From the NCBI RefSeq assembly GCF_016863635.1, contig NZ_BOPG01000091.1, forward strand, positions 1 through 46,539: 46,539 bases of DNA, read 5' to 3'. The DNA comes from Virgisporangium aurantiacum. Its GTDB lineage: Bacteria; Actinomycetota; Actinomycetes; Mycobacteriales; Micromonosporaceae. Of the stretch, positions 8,589 through 17,063 are shown in pieces. The stretch's first letter is position 1. Every line of letters starts with the position of its first letter. A program made the translations under genes and the position numbers. The notes below the pieces were generated by a model. It did not search any database and had not been told where the DNA came from. It worked only from the letters and a program-made list of their open reading frames with translations.

Positions 8589-9967
8589 CGCGAGCTCCGG
8601 TCGGCCAGGTCGGAGGCCGGGAGCTGACGCTTGAGCACGATCATCCGCTCGCTGAACTCCCGGAGCACCGCGTTGCGGATGAGCCCGAGCTCGTTCAGTT
8701 GTTGCTTGGCGTCGTCGACGACCGCGTTGACCCGACCCATCTTGTCGTCGAATCGATGCCCCGCCCAATCGATGAACATGTCCGCGAGGCGGTCGTTGAA
8801 GGCGTTGCGGCCGATCGCGACGTCGGCCGCGATGCGCAGTGCGCTACCAGCCGGGCGGGCCAGGAGCTTGCCCACGGCCGATACCGCTTCCAGCGCAGTC
8901 AGCCGGGCCCGGTCCCGCCGGGCGGCCAGGAGCTTCTCCTCGTCGGCCGCCTGAAGTTGCTCCTCGATCTGGGTGAACAGATCCGGCAGTACCGCGCACA
9001 GCGGTATTTCGATGTTGACCGGACGCAGCCGGCCGTTGCGGCGCTTGAGCATATGCCCTTCGGCGTCCATCGTGGCGAACTGCCGGCCGATCGCGCTCAC
9101 CGGCACCAGCCGCACGATCCGCTTTTCGCGCCGGCGTTGTTCGACGAGATTTCTGATCGCCGGCTGCGACATCAACTCGTCGCGGACAACCACAAGACGA
9201 TCGTTCTCGTCCATCGGCTCATCGGATCCCGCCGCCCCGCCGAGGTCGAGCGTCCCGTCGAACAGGTCCCACTTCGTCAGCACGAAATGGACCGGACACT
9301 TCGCCCTTCGCAGCAGGCCGATCATCGGAATGATCGAGGTCTCCAGGTAGAGTAAGCCTTTCGGATCTCCCCGCAGGCCCGCCAGCATCCGCTGGCCGTC
9401 GATAATTCCGAACAGCGCATGCGCGACTTCGATCCGCTGCTCCAGATCCCGCTGGCGCTCCTCCTGTTGTTCGAGCGCCGCCTCCGACGTCGGGCCGCCA
9501 CCGACCAGCTCACCGGCATAGTCGAGATAGTTGAACCGCAGGACGGGAAACTCCGTACCACCGGCCGATCCGATACAGGTGAACGTAAATGAGCGCGTCT
9601 CTCCGAGCGACGTTCCGGGTGGCCACTCGGCGTCCGGGTCGCGAAGTCTGCGGTAGAGGTTGGTGAGATGAACAGCCTGGTCAAGGCTGGTCTCAAGACG
9701 GAACACGCCCTCGTTTACCTCGGTGGTCAGGCGGTGGAACATGCTGGCCAGGAGAACGGTCTTTCCGGTCTCCTGGCCACCCAGGGCGATGATGTTGAAC
9801 GTCGGCAGATCCGTTCCTATCTCGATCGGCGCCACCGTTTGGCGCTCGCTGGTCGGCTGCGGATTTCCGGGCGGCGCGGGACCACGCCGTCGCGTAAAAC
9901 GCAACGCGAGCACGGCAGAGCCGGCGATGAGAAGCAATACACCAACGAGGCCGGCAATTTCACCCAT
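8585..9967 (-). CDS. Membrane-anchored TRAFAC-type GTPase (double-GTPase-like)
   Basis: 460 residues from ATG 9967, chosen because it begins the hydrophobic anchor MGEIAGLVGVLLLIAGSAVL. The P-loop GGQETGKT is at residues 63-70, a G3-like DYAGE lies near residue 145, and the G4-like TKWD is in the middle of the domain. This layout matches GTPases found in bacterial conflict and signalling systems rather than translation factors. The C-terminal ~150 residues are helical and charged (QIEEQLQAADEEKLLAARRDR), possibly an oligomerisation or effector region. It is coupled by overlap to the PASTA protein downstream. The biological role is unknown; a membrane-associated switch responding to an external cue is an inference. 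Confidence 0.75.
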   Translation of the reverse strand: MGEIAGLVGVLLLIAGSAVLALRFTRRRGPAPPGNPQPTSERQTVAPIEIGTDLPTFNIIALGGQETGKTVLLASMFHRLTTEVNEGVFRLETSLDQAVHLTNLYRRLRDPDAEWPPGTSLGETRSFTFTCIGSAGGTEFPVLRFNYLDYAGELVGGGPTSEAALEQQEERQRDLEQRIEVAHALFGIIDGQRMLAGLRGDPKGLLYLETSIIPMIGLLRRAKCPVHFVLTKWDLFDGTLDLGGAAGSDEPMDENDRLVVVRDELMSQPAIRNLVEQRRREKRIVRLVPVSAIGRQFATMDAEGHMLKRRNGRLRPVNIEIPLCAVLPDLFTQIEEQLQAADEEKLLAARRDRARLTALEAVSAVGKLLARPAGSALRIAADVAIGRNAFNDRLADMFIDWAGHRFDDKMGRVNAVVDDAKQQLNELGLIRNAVLREFSERMIVLKRQLPASDLADRSSR

Positions 9968-10197
9968 GTGTCCGCCGATCAAGAGTCGGGTTGAGGGAAG
10001 GCGCGAGGTCAGGAGGGGTCGATCCGATCCAGGGCGGCCGTACCTGCTCCACTCTTGTAGGAAAGTAGGTGTGGCTTGCCGTTCGTGCGATTCACATGAA
10101 GCGGGACGAGCGAGGCCCATCCCGGGGTCGTTGAGGGTGTGGGCCGGGGATCCGTCCCTGAAGTGGATCATCGGCGGGATCGGCGCCGCGTGGACAG

Positions 10198-10364
10198 TTA
10201 GCAGCACCCGACGGGGACGTAATGGAACGTGGTGGCAAGGCCGTCGGCCTCGACCCATATCTCGGCGATGCGTGAGTCCTCGGCGACGGTAGGTCGATTC
10301 CGGTGATGGTCAGGCCTGGGGCCGTGCTGAACTCGTTCGCTCGCGCCTGCTGATATGTGGCCAC
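10198..10364 (-). pseudogene. Frameshifted SnoaL/NTF2-like remnant
   Basis: From GTG 10364 (behind aaagga) the peptide runs ATYQQARANEFSTAPGLTITGIDL. After a one-base shift the frame continues as VAEDSRIAEIWVEADGL and stops at 10198-10200. The second segment resembles the C-terminal strand of SnoaL-like ester cyclases ('GRIxEhWxEAD'). The whole is far shorter than a ~130-residue family member and needs a frameshift, so I read it as a decayed gene. Confidence 0.4.
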
Positions 10365-10468
10365 GATTATTCCTTTCACGTCCGACGATTCGGTGGTGAT
10401 TCCACCGTGCCGGCGTGACCTGGGTGGGAACCTTGCGCCGACCTTGCGACGGGTCCCGGCCCGTGCCT

Positions 10469-10741
10469 TCATCGCATCAAATCGTCGCCGCCCTGCGAGC
10501 GGAGCGGCTGCGTGATCTCCTGCTTCGCCGTCGCCGGGTCGTCCCCGCTCACCTGGAGCACCCTCGGCAAGGAACCAACCTCGCCGACCGAGGTCAGGCT
10601 GTTCACGATTTTGTAGAAGCCGGTCGCCGCTACCACGACCGGCTGCGGGGCGGCCTCGACGGCTGTGGCGGTGGTGGCGGCGAGTCCGCCGCTGGCCAGC
10701 AGGAGCGCGGTAACCAGGCCGCCGATTCGGCCCGACGCGAA
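10469..10741 (-). pseudogene. Remnant of a small secreted protein lacking a start codon
   Basis: This frame has good coding character. A hydrophobic stretch (GGLVTALLLASGGLAATTATA, then VEA) looks like a signal peptide with an Ala-rich cleavage region, followed by ~55 residues (ATGFYKIVNSLTSVGEVGS and onward) to a TGA at 10469-10471. However, an in-frame TGA sits at 10742-10744 immediately 5' of the hydrophobic region with no start codon between. A possible original ATG behind gggaggg near 10770 is out of frame. It is most likely a gene broken near its 5' end. The family is not recognised. Confidence 0.4.
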
Positions 10742-10744
10742 TCA

Positions 10745-11546
10745 CATCTGTTCAGGTTCGCATGCCCTCCCAGGGGCCACGATCGACGAGGTTGCCGCTG
10801 TCGTAGCGTGCAGCCCTCACGCTCATGGTGATGTTCTCCCCGAAGTTCTTGTTGCAGACTCCCCAGTCGCCCGCGGTCAACTTTGTTGACGCAGGCGCCG
10901 GTCCTGTAGCGATGGGTGCGGTCGATCGACGTCAGCAGCAGGTTCGTCAGCGGTGGGCGACCGCGGCACCGGCGCTGTCACGGCGGGCGGTGAACGCCTC
11001 AGATTCGGCGGCGACAAGCTCGTCGAAGTATCGGATGCCTTCGGCGACGGCGGCGACGAGGTGCTCCGAGGTTTGCTCGAGCAGATGCGCGACGAACCGA
11101 CACTCCACAGCGAGGTGGCGAGGTTGGGCAGGAGATCGACGGTTTCCTGGCTGGCGGTCAAGGCCTCCGCCGGCCGGATCGCGTGCCACATTTACGCCGT
11201 CGCGCGATCGGATGCCGGGGTGGTGGCATCGTGGCCAGCGACGATGCGGGTGGTGAGCGCCGGCGCCACCGCCCGAGTTCTAGCGACGGGCAGGTGATCC
11301 GTTCGGCGGTCGGCGGTCCCGGTCCCGGTCGAGGTCCGCCCCGCCGAGGGCTCCGATGATCTTGGGTGTGAACGGCCCGGTGATTGCACCGCGATCTGCG
11401 GCGTGGCGCAACCGCGATCTTGGCGGCTGGCGGCCGAGCGCGTCGGTCGTCCTCATGGCTCGGTCGCGAACACGAGAGGGAGCACCAGCTCCGCCTCGTG
11501 CTCGCGACACGCCCGGCGGGTCCACCACGTCGGTCTCGTCAGAGGG
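10745..11546. other. Interval without a supportable gene
   Basis: About 800 bp with no convincing gene. A minus-strand stretch at 10950-11110 (HLLEQTSEHLVAAVAEGIRYFDELVAAESEAF) has helical, coding-like composition and may be a gene relic, but its 5' part degrades into a different frame. No tRNA, repeat array or mobile-element end is visible. Confidence 0.4.
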
Positions 11547-12056
11547 TCAGTACCAATACCATTTCTGCTGCGATGCCCCGGTGGAGGCCCACAGCTGAAT
11601 CCGGCCGCCGTTGCCCACGGTTTCCAGAGCCGCGTCCAGCGCCATCGGTCCCGGGGCGTAGAGACCCACAAGCAGCGAGTTGCTAAGGTTCGGCGTCCAC
11701 TGCTGGTTGGCGCGTCCACTGCAGGTCCAGATCTGGACCCGGCCTCCGTTGCCAAGGGTCTCCATCGCCGCGTCCAGGCACATGGACGGGTCGAGGGCGC
11801 TTCGCACGGTACTGCCGGACCCGTACCATCGCTGCTGGATCGAGCCGGTACAGGTCCAGAGCTGGACCCGGCCTCCGTTGCCGAAGGTCTCCAACGCGGC
11901 GTCCAGGCACAGGTTCTGGTTGATCCCGACGTGCAGCGAGAGGGCCGGCCCGTAGTTGACCGCCGATGCCGGCGAGGCCGTGACCACCGACACAACGGCC
12001 GCGGTGCCGATAGCCACGACCATGCTCGTCGCCGCGCGAAACACCCGCCGCACCAT
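11547..12056 (-). CDS. Secreted ricin-type beta-trefoil lectin
   Basis: 169 residues from ATG 12056. A signal peptide is clear: basic MVRRVFR, a hydrophobic core (AATSMVVAIGTAAVVSVV) and an ASPASA cleavage site near residue 29. The mature part holds three repeats of the R-type lectin pattern, each with CLDAA/ALDAA, GNGGR(V/I)Q(I/L)W and a QQ(R/Q/K)W motif (IQQRW, NQQW, SQQKW). This is one complete beta-trefoil domain and nothing else, so the protein is a free carbohydrate-binding module rather than part of an enzyme. The frame is open further upstream but lacks coding features there. It is divergent from the MocR gene. Confidence 0.87.
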   Translation of the reverse strand: MVRRVFRAATSMVVAIGTAAVVSVVTASPASAVNYGPALSLHVGINQNLCLDAALETFGNGGRVQLWTCTGSIQQRWYGSGSTVRSALDPSMCLDAAMETLGNGGRVQIWTCSGRANQQWTPNLSNSLLVGLYAPGPMALDAALETVGNGGRIQLWASTGASQQKWYWY

Positions 12057-12216
12057 CCTCGACCCCTCGTGTGACTTGCCCAACGTCTTCCTCCGATTCG
12101 CGTGTGTTGGATGCCCGACGACACGCCGGGCCGCTTCCGACCGTATGGCCGTCAGCCGAGGCGGCACAGGGCCAATCCGGGGTCACCTGGATGGTGCCGA
12201 TTAGGATCTGCCGTTG

Positions 12217-13650
12217 ATGGAGCTGCATGTCTGGATCGACCGCGACGCGAATCTGGGCGAGCAGCTCTACCGGCAGGTCCGGGCCGGCATCCTCGAGACA
12301 CGGCTGCGGGCCGGCGAGGCGATGCCGCCGAGCCGCCAGCTCGCGGTGCGGCTCGGCATCAGCCGTAACACGGTCACCGCGGCGTACGACCGGCTGGTGG
12401 CGGAGGGCTACCTGACCACCCGAGCGGGTGCCGGAACGTTCGTCAACAACCTGTCGCTGCCCGACGCCGGAAGCGGGGGTGAGCGGCCGGCCGGGCCGCT
12501 GCGGCCCCGGTCCGGATGGGACGAAGTCGGCCTGCCGGACGGCCTCACCGGCACGCCTGCGTTCGACTTCCGTGTCGGCGTGCCCGACGTCCACCTGTTT
12601 CCGCATATGACGTGGCGGCGGTTGGTCGCCGACCAGTTGCGCGGGGGTGCGATGGGCAACGGGATGCCCGCCGACCCGGCCGGCCATCTCGGCCTGCGCG
12701 CCGCGCTCGCCCGCCGCCTGCGCCTGTTCCGCGGGGTGACGGCGGGCTGTGACGACGTCGTGGTCACCTCAGGAGCGCAGCAGGCGATCGACCTGATCGG
12801 GCGGGTGCTTCTGGAGCCCGGAGCATGCGCGGCCGTCGAGGAACCCGGGTACTGGTCGCCGGTCTACGCCTGGCGGTCGGTGGGCGCGCGGGTAGCGACG
12901 GTACCGGTCGACGGCGAAGGGCTCGTCGTGGACGCGTTGCCGCCGGCCGTGCGGCTGGTTTACGTGACGCCGTCGCATCAGTTCCCGACCGGGGTGGCCA
13001 TGTCGCTGCGCCGCCGCATGGATCTGCTGGCGTGGGCGCGCCGGAACGGTGCGGCGATCGTCGAGGACGACTACGACAGCGAGTTCCGGTACACCACACA
13101 GCCGCTGGAGTCGTTACACAGCCTCGACCGCGACGGCCGCGTCTTGTACATCGGCACGTTCTCGAAGGTCATGCTACCGACGCTGCGGATCGGCTTCGTC
13201 GTCGTACCGCCCGGCCTGCGCCACGCGGTGCAGGCAGCCAAGTTCGTCACGGACTGGCACACTTCGCTGCCCACGCAGGCGGCCCTCGCCGGTTTCCTCG
13301 ACGAGGGCGCTCTCGACCGTCACCTCAAACGGGCCGGCCGCGAGTACCGCAAGCGCCGCGACCGCATCACGGCCTCGCTCGCCGGGCCGCTGTCGCCGTG
13401 GCTGTCGCTCATCCCGTCGGCCGCCGGCCTGCATCTGAGCGCGTTTTTCCGGCATCCGGACCGCATCGACGTCGGGCGGCTCCTCGCGCGGGCGGATACG
13501 GCCGGTGTCGCGCTGTGGGGCTTCCCGTGGACCCCCACCACCGGGCCGGGGTCGCGGCCCGGCCTGATGTTCGGCTTCGGCGCCATCGCCACCGACCGGG
13601 TGGACGAGGGACTGCGCAGGCTGCACCGCTGTCTCGCCGCCGACGCGTGA
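12217..13650 (+). CDS. MocR/PdxR-type GntR regulator with aminotransferase domain
   Basis: 477 residues from ATG 12217. The N-terminal GntR winged helix is at about residues 10-75 (LGEQLYRQVRAGILETRLRAGEAMPPSRQLA, NTVTAAYDRLVAEGYL). The C-terminal fold-type I aminotransferase-like domain carries EDDYDSEFRY and the PLP-lysine motif GTFSKVMLPTLRIGF. Such proteins usually regulate vitamin B6 or amino-acid genes by sensing PLP. No pdx genes are adjacent, so the target is unknown. It is divergently placed from the lectin gene, with 160 bp between them that must hold both promoters. Confidence 0.88.
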   Translation: MELHVWIDRDANLGEQLYRQVRAGILETRLRAGEAMPPSRQLAVRLGISRNTVTAAYDRLVAEGYLTTRAGAGTFVNNLSLPDAGSGGERPAGPLRPRSGWDEVGLPDGLTGTPAFDFRVGVPDVHLFPHMTWRRLVADQLRGGAMGNGMPADPAGHLGLRAALARRLRLFRGVTAGCDDVVVTSGAQQAIDLIGRVLLEPGACAAVEEPGYWSPVYAWRSVGARVATVPVDGEGLVVDALPPAVRLVYVTPSHQFPTGVAMSLRRRMDLLAWARRNGAAIVEDDYDSEFRYTTQPLESLHSLDRDGRVLYIGTFSKVMLPTLRIGFVVVPPGLRHAVQAAKFVTDWHTSLPTQAALAGFLDEGALDRHLKRAGREYRKRRDRITASLAGPLSPWLSLIPSAAGLHLSAFFRHPDRIDVGRLLARADTAGVALWGFPWTPTTGPGSRPGLMFGFGAIATDRVDEGLRRLHRCLAADA

Positions 13651-13781
13651 CCGTCGTCCGGCCTGAACCGGCCGTTCATGGAGCCATCGCCCCAGCTCAC
13701 CCGTGATGTCACCGCACACAGCAATGAGCAGATCGGGGGTATGCGCCGGCGTCGATGTGATGATCGTAGAGCTCGTTCCGC

Positions 13782-13816
13782 GTCGGCCATCCGTTTCCGC
13801 GCGACGAAAGAGCGCG
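13782..13816. repeat. Imperfect 35-bp repeat, copy 1 (copy 2 at 14881-14914)
   Basis: The segment beginning gtcggccatcc and continuing through tttccgcgcgacga to agcgcg occurs twice, ~1.1 kb apart, in the same orientation, differing by a one-base indel and two substitutions. Both copies lie in non-coding sequence beside decayed gene pieces. It is probably a duplicated relic rather than a functional site. The 13651-13935 interval otherwise holds nothing I can assign. Confidence 0.5.
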
Positions 13817-13935
13817 TCGGCGCCTGAACGAACAAGATCACCGACAGGCGTGTTGGGCGACAGGTTCATGTGCTGGACGACGACAAGATCGTGTTCATCG
13901 GCGACAGGATCGTGCCTCCTCGAACTCGGCCGACC

Positions 13936-14376
13936 TCAGCCGCCCGAGTAGCCGAAGAAGTAGATCTCGGAAGGCTTGCCGTCGGTGTCGTGCAGGACGG
14001 CGTACCGGCCGTACCACGCCTTGTCGGCCAGGGTGCGAATGTGCGGCGCGTGCTCGCGGGTGAGGATCTCGGTGCCGGTGCGCTCGCGCGCCTCGTCGGC
14101 CGTGACCGGTGCGACGGCGGCGAAGTCGGGCTCCTCATCGGGGCCGACGACCTCGTCCATGTCGAGGATCGAGTGCGTGCCCTCCTGCTGCACCAGTTCG
14201 TCGGAGAACAGGTCGGCCATTGTCGTCGGCCGGTTCGGGTATCGCGACGCCGACCCGCGGCCGCCCGGGGCCCAGTAGTAGGCGCCGTCGGCGAGCACCT
14301 GCGCCTGCAACTGCAGGAGTGCGGCGTTGAGGTCGTGCTGGTAGGGAACGAAGTAGTCCCAGTTGGATGAGCCCAT
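13936..14376 (-). CDS. Conserved actinobacterial hypothetical protein
   Basis: 146 residues from ATG 14376, which begins the conserved start MGSSNWDYFVPYQHDLNAALLQLQ. I recognise the overall pattern (WDYFVPYQ-DL-AAL, QEGTHSILDMD, LTREHAP, AVLHDTDGKPSEIYFFGYSG) as a protein common in streptomycetes and relatives, of unknown function and often in multigene paralogue families. There is no signal peptide or membrane segment. It is convergent with the MocR gene. Confidence 0.7.
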   Translation of the reverse strand: MGSSNWDYFVPYQHDLNAALLQLQAQVLADGAYYWAPGGRGSASRYPNRPTTMADLFSDELVQQEGTHSILDMDEVVGPDEEPDFAAVAPVTADEARERTGTEILTREHAPHIRTLADKAWYGRYAVLHDTDGKPSEIYFFGYSGG

Positions 14377-14439
14377 GGCCCGGGAGAGTAACGGCATGCT
14401 CCGACAAAACCTGGCGCATCTTCCACAGCCGCTGTGCCC

Positions 14440-14795
14440 CAGCCCGGCCACGACTCGAGCTCGCGGGTGCTTGGGTCCGGATCACCCGGCCACCTTGCGC
14501 GCCGGCACAGCCTCGCCTGGCGCCGTGGAAAGGCGGGGGATGCGGCCGGTGCCGCCGCCGCCTTCGCCGCGCTGCTCACCGATTCCACGCGGGTGCTTGG
14601 TCCGGACCACCCAGGCACTCTGATTGCCCGCGGCGTCCTCGCCTACTTGCGGGGGAGACGGGTGACCCGGCCGTCGCCGTCGCCGCGCTCGAGGCGCTGC
14701 TCACCGACTGTCTACGTGTGCTCGGCCCCGACCACCCCGACACCCTCGCCACGCGAAACAACCTTGCCTCCTGGCGGAGAGAGGCCGGCTCCTAA
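14440..14795 (+). pseudogene. Frameshifted TPR-repeat remnant (NB-ARC/TPR type)
   Basis: Three copies of a ~42-residue tetratricopeptide unit can be read on the plus strand: LGPDHPATLRA, RVLGPDHPGTLIARGVLAYL and RVLGPDHPDTLATRNNLASW. They are separated by AG(D/E)-type linkers (KAGDAAGAAAAFAALLTD and ETGDPAVAVAALEALLTD). They lie in different frames, with shifts near 14490 and 14655, and end at TAA 14793-14795. Such repeats form the C-terminus of actinobacterial NB-ARC/AfsR-like proteins. Only this tail survives. Confidence 0.75.
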
Positions 14796-15119
14796 GCTCG
14801 TTGGCGACGTTGCGTCACGGCGAAAGCCCTCGACCAGATGAACTCGCCCGATTTGAATACGCGCTTCAACCGGTCGTCACGTCGGCCATCCGGTTTCCGC
14901 GCGACGAGGAGCGCGGCTGTTGCGTCCGCGAGAACCTTGCGAGTGCCCGGACAATCGTGCGAGCGATCTTGCGAGCCGTCCGGATTACCCTGCGAGCAAT
15001 CCCGTGACCAGCGGCGGCACGTGGAGTGTTGCCCGTCGCAGTTCAGGGCCTTGATCATTGGTACTCGTTGTCGGACGCGACAGGCATCCGGTTAGCCGCC
15101 CGGCGAAGGAGCCGGTCGG
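14796..15119. other. Non-coding interval with dispersed repeats
   Basis: This holds the second copy of the 35-bp repeat (14881-14914). It also has a segment at 14840-14875 (gaactcgcccgatttgaata and onward) that recurs, diverged, at 16193-16230. Short (c/t)ttgcgag words recur between 14930 and 15000 with irregular spacing. No gene or RNA is supported. Confidence 0.45.
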
Positions 15120-15758
15120 TCAGCGGGCAGCGTTCGCGACGGTCCAGTCCAACAGCCGCTCGACCTTGCGTTGCAACGCCAGGGAACTGTCGGGGGTCAG
15201 CGAGGCCACGAGCGTTTCCAGCACCGTGTCAAGTTCCGGGCTGGGCCCTGCGTCGGAGAGCACCACCGCGAGCGGCTCGCCGCCGCTCAGCCGCGACGTG
15301 TCCCGGGTCCGCAGGTAGTCCAACACTGTCGACCGGTCCAGGTAGCGCCGCACCAACGGCACCCCCGTGGTGGTCAGCAGGTCGGCGACCTGCGCGCCGA
15401 CGGCGTGCGCCGAAATGGCGTCGGTAAACCGCCATTCGTCCCGGCCGACCGGCTCGGGACCCAGTCGCTTGAGGCGGTCGCGCCATACCCCGTGGTACTC
15501 CTTCGGCTCCCCTGAGTGGGCGTACAGGTCGACCATGTAGCGCCACCACGGCTGGGGCACCACGGCGAGGTTGACGAAGAACGTGACCTCCTCGGCAGAG
15601 TTCCCCCTCGACCCTTGCGCCTGAACGACCGCCACGTCCCCCGAGGTCGGATCGCGCAGCGTCCACCGGCCGCTCGAACCTGTGAACCCGCACCGGCGCA
15701 GTGACGGGCCCACCTGGTCGCGGAGCAGTTCACGGTAGGACATGGCGAGATCGGGCAT
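15120..15758 (-). CDS. DUF4304 domain-containing protein
   Basis: 212 residues (ATG 15758, or ATG 15743 five codons later; neither has a good ribosome-binding site). The N-terminal half matches DUF4304 in layout: SYRELLRDQVGPSLRRCGFTGSSGRWTLR, a beta-strand with VVQAQ, and TFFVNLAVVP. The C-terminal half is helical. These proteins are widespread, cytosolic and of unknown function, sometimes near polymorphic-toxin or immunity loci, but nothing here shows such a role. It stands alone between decayed sequences. Confidence 0.7.
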   Translation of the reverse strand: MPDLAMSYRELLRDQVGPSLRRCGFTGSSGRWTLRDPTSGDVAVVQAQGSRGNSAEEVTFFVNLAVVPQPWWRYMVDLYAHSGEPKEYHGVWRDRLKRLGPEPVGRDEWRFTDAISAHAVGAQVADLLTTTGVPLVRRYLDRSTVLDYLRTRDTSRLSGGEPLAVVLSDAGPSPELDTVLETLVASLTPDSSLALQRKVERLLDWTVANAAR

Positions 15759-16371
15759 CCGATGATTGTGCGCGAGTCGCCCAAGCCGCGACGACCCCGA
15801 GCCGCCGGCCCGGCGGCGGCATCTGGCTGCTCACCAGCCGCGCAGCGTGGCCTCCAAGTGATGACGCCAACGGAACCAAGATCATCGAAAGGCCGTTCGC
15901 CGGAAATCCGCAAGATAGGTCCGGACACTCCAGCTGGCCGTCGTCCGGATCAACCTTGCGAGTCACAGACAGCCGCCTTGATCATCCGCAACCTTGGCGC
16001 GGACGCGACACGTTGATCTCCATGCCGAAGATCTGGGCCATCGCGGGTGCGGACCTTGGCGGACAGCCGTCAGAGCGGCTCAGTGCCGAAGGCCCGGCTG
16101 ACTGCGGCGGTGCGGCTGGTGACCTGCAAGCGCTCGAAGACGTGTTCCAGGTGCTTGCGAACCGTGGCGTCGGCTACCGAAAGCCGGCGGGAGAACTCGC
16201 CACTTGAATACGCGCTCCTACCGGTCTCGCCCCGAACGATTGAACGTGGCGTCCTGCACGATTATCGCGGTCATCGCGATGGCCCGGGTGACACAGAGCG
16301 CCGAGGATCGGCTGCGGTTGGTGGATCACGAGGCGTGGGCCGGCGCGGACGCCGCACCGGAACGATCATGA
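15759..16371. other. Mostly non-coding interval with a LuxR relic
   Basis: Apart from the LuxR-type fragment at 16070-16235, no frame has convincing coding character. A 20-bp near-repeat (cgtccggat(c/t)a(a/c)cctgcgag-like) links 15947-15966 with 14979-14998. Confidence 0.4.
16070..16235 (-). pseudogene. C-terminal fragment of a LuxR-family regulator (HTH only)
   Basis: The minus strand reads SGEFSRRLSVADATVRKHL followed by EHVFERLQVTSRTAAVSRAFG and a TGA at 16070-16072. This is the typical LuxR/NarL helix-turn-helix of about 50 residues. No receiver, AAA or ligand domain and no start codon with a ribosome-binding site precede it. It is a gene relic. Confidence 0.7.
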
Positions 16372-16971
16372 TCATCGGTGGGGTGGTGGGCTGTATGCCG
16401 CGAGGAGTGTCGCGGTGATCAGGCCGGCTGCCTCGGCCTGGTCGAGGCGGCCGGCGCCGATCTCTCCCGCGGCGCCGTGGAGCACCGTGTAGAAGACGGT
16501 TACTAGCCAGTCGACGGGCTGGTCGGTGCGGAAGACCCCGTCGTGTCGGCCGCGTTCGATCAGTGACCGGACGCGGGTGAGTGGCTGCTCGTGGTGGCGG
16601 CGGATGCGTTCGGCGGGCATGGTGCCTTGTGCGGCTGCCAGCAGGGCGCGGTGCTGGAAGACGACTTCCCACGATGACGCGATCAGGTCGGCCAGTGCCT
16701 GCCGCGGTTCCCCGGCGAGGTCGATGGTGGCGAGGTGCTCCTCGGCGCGGGTGACGATCCGGCCGAAGGCCGCGTCGACGAGTTCGGTGCGGGACGGGAA
16801 GTGGCCGTAGAGCGTCACCCGGCCGACGCCGGCTCTTGCCGCGATGTCGGCGGTGTTGGCGTTCGGGTCTTCCACGAGGCAGGCGATTGCGGCGTCCAGG
16901 ATGGCGTCGACGCTGCGTTGGGCGTCGGCGCGCCGACCGCCGGACCGCCGTCGTGGTGAGGCCTCCGCCAC
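16372..16971 (-). CDS. TetR-family repressor
   Basis: 199 residues, ATG at 16971. A DNA-binding helix-turn-helix lies at about residues 18-62 (RSVDAILDAAIACL, TADIAARAGVGRVTLYGHFPSRTELV). The rest is a helical ligand domain. It is divergent from the MFS exporter with 92 bp between starts, where a perfect palindrome (17018-17031) is the likely operator. The classic arrangement suggests it represses both genes until a drug or metabolite binds. Confidence 0.88.
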   Translation of the reverse strand: MAEASPRRRSGGRRADAQRSVDAILDAAIACLVEDPNANTADIAARAGVGRVTLYGHFPSRTELVDAAFGRIVTRAEEHLATIDLAGEPRQALADLIASSWEVVFQHRALLAAAQGTMPAERIRRHHEQPLTRVRSLIERGRHDGVFRTDQPVDWLVTVFYTVLHGAAGEIGAGRLDQAEAAGLITATLLAAYSPPPHR

Positions 16972-17017
16972 AGGTTGCCGCCTTTCTCGAACACGCGTGT
17001 ACGAGTTACGCTAACCC

Positions 17018-17031
17018 GAACACCGGTGTTC
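17018..17031. promoter_or_regulatory. Probable TetR operator palindrome
   Basis: GAACACCGGTGTTC is a perfect 14-bp palindrome between the divergent TetR and MFS genes. A second perfect palindrome, ACACGCGTGT, lies at 16991-17000. Position and symmetry support repressor binding; this is not proven. Confidence 0.6.
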
Positions 17032-17063
17032 AGCTTATCTCGTCGCTCGAACGGAGCCTCACC

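Noticed and set aside
14930..15005. Recurring cttgcgag words considered as a CRISPR-like array
   Set aside because: Units are short, unequal in length and spacing, and there are no cas genes.
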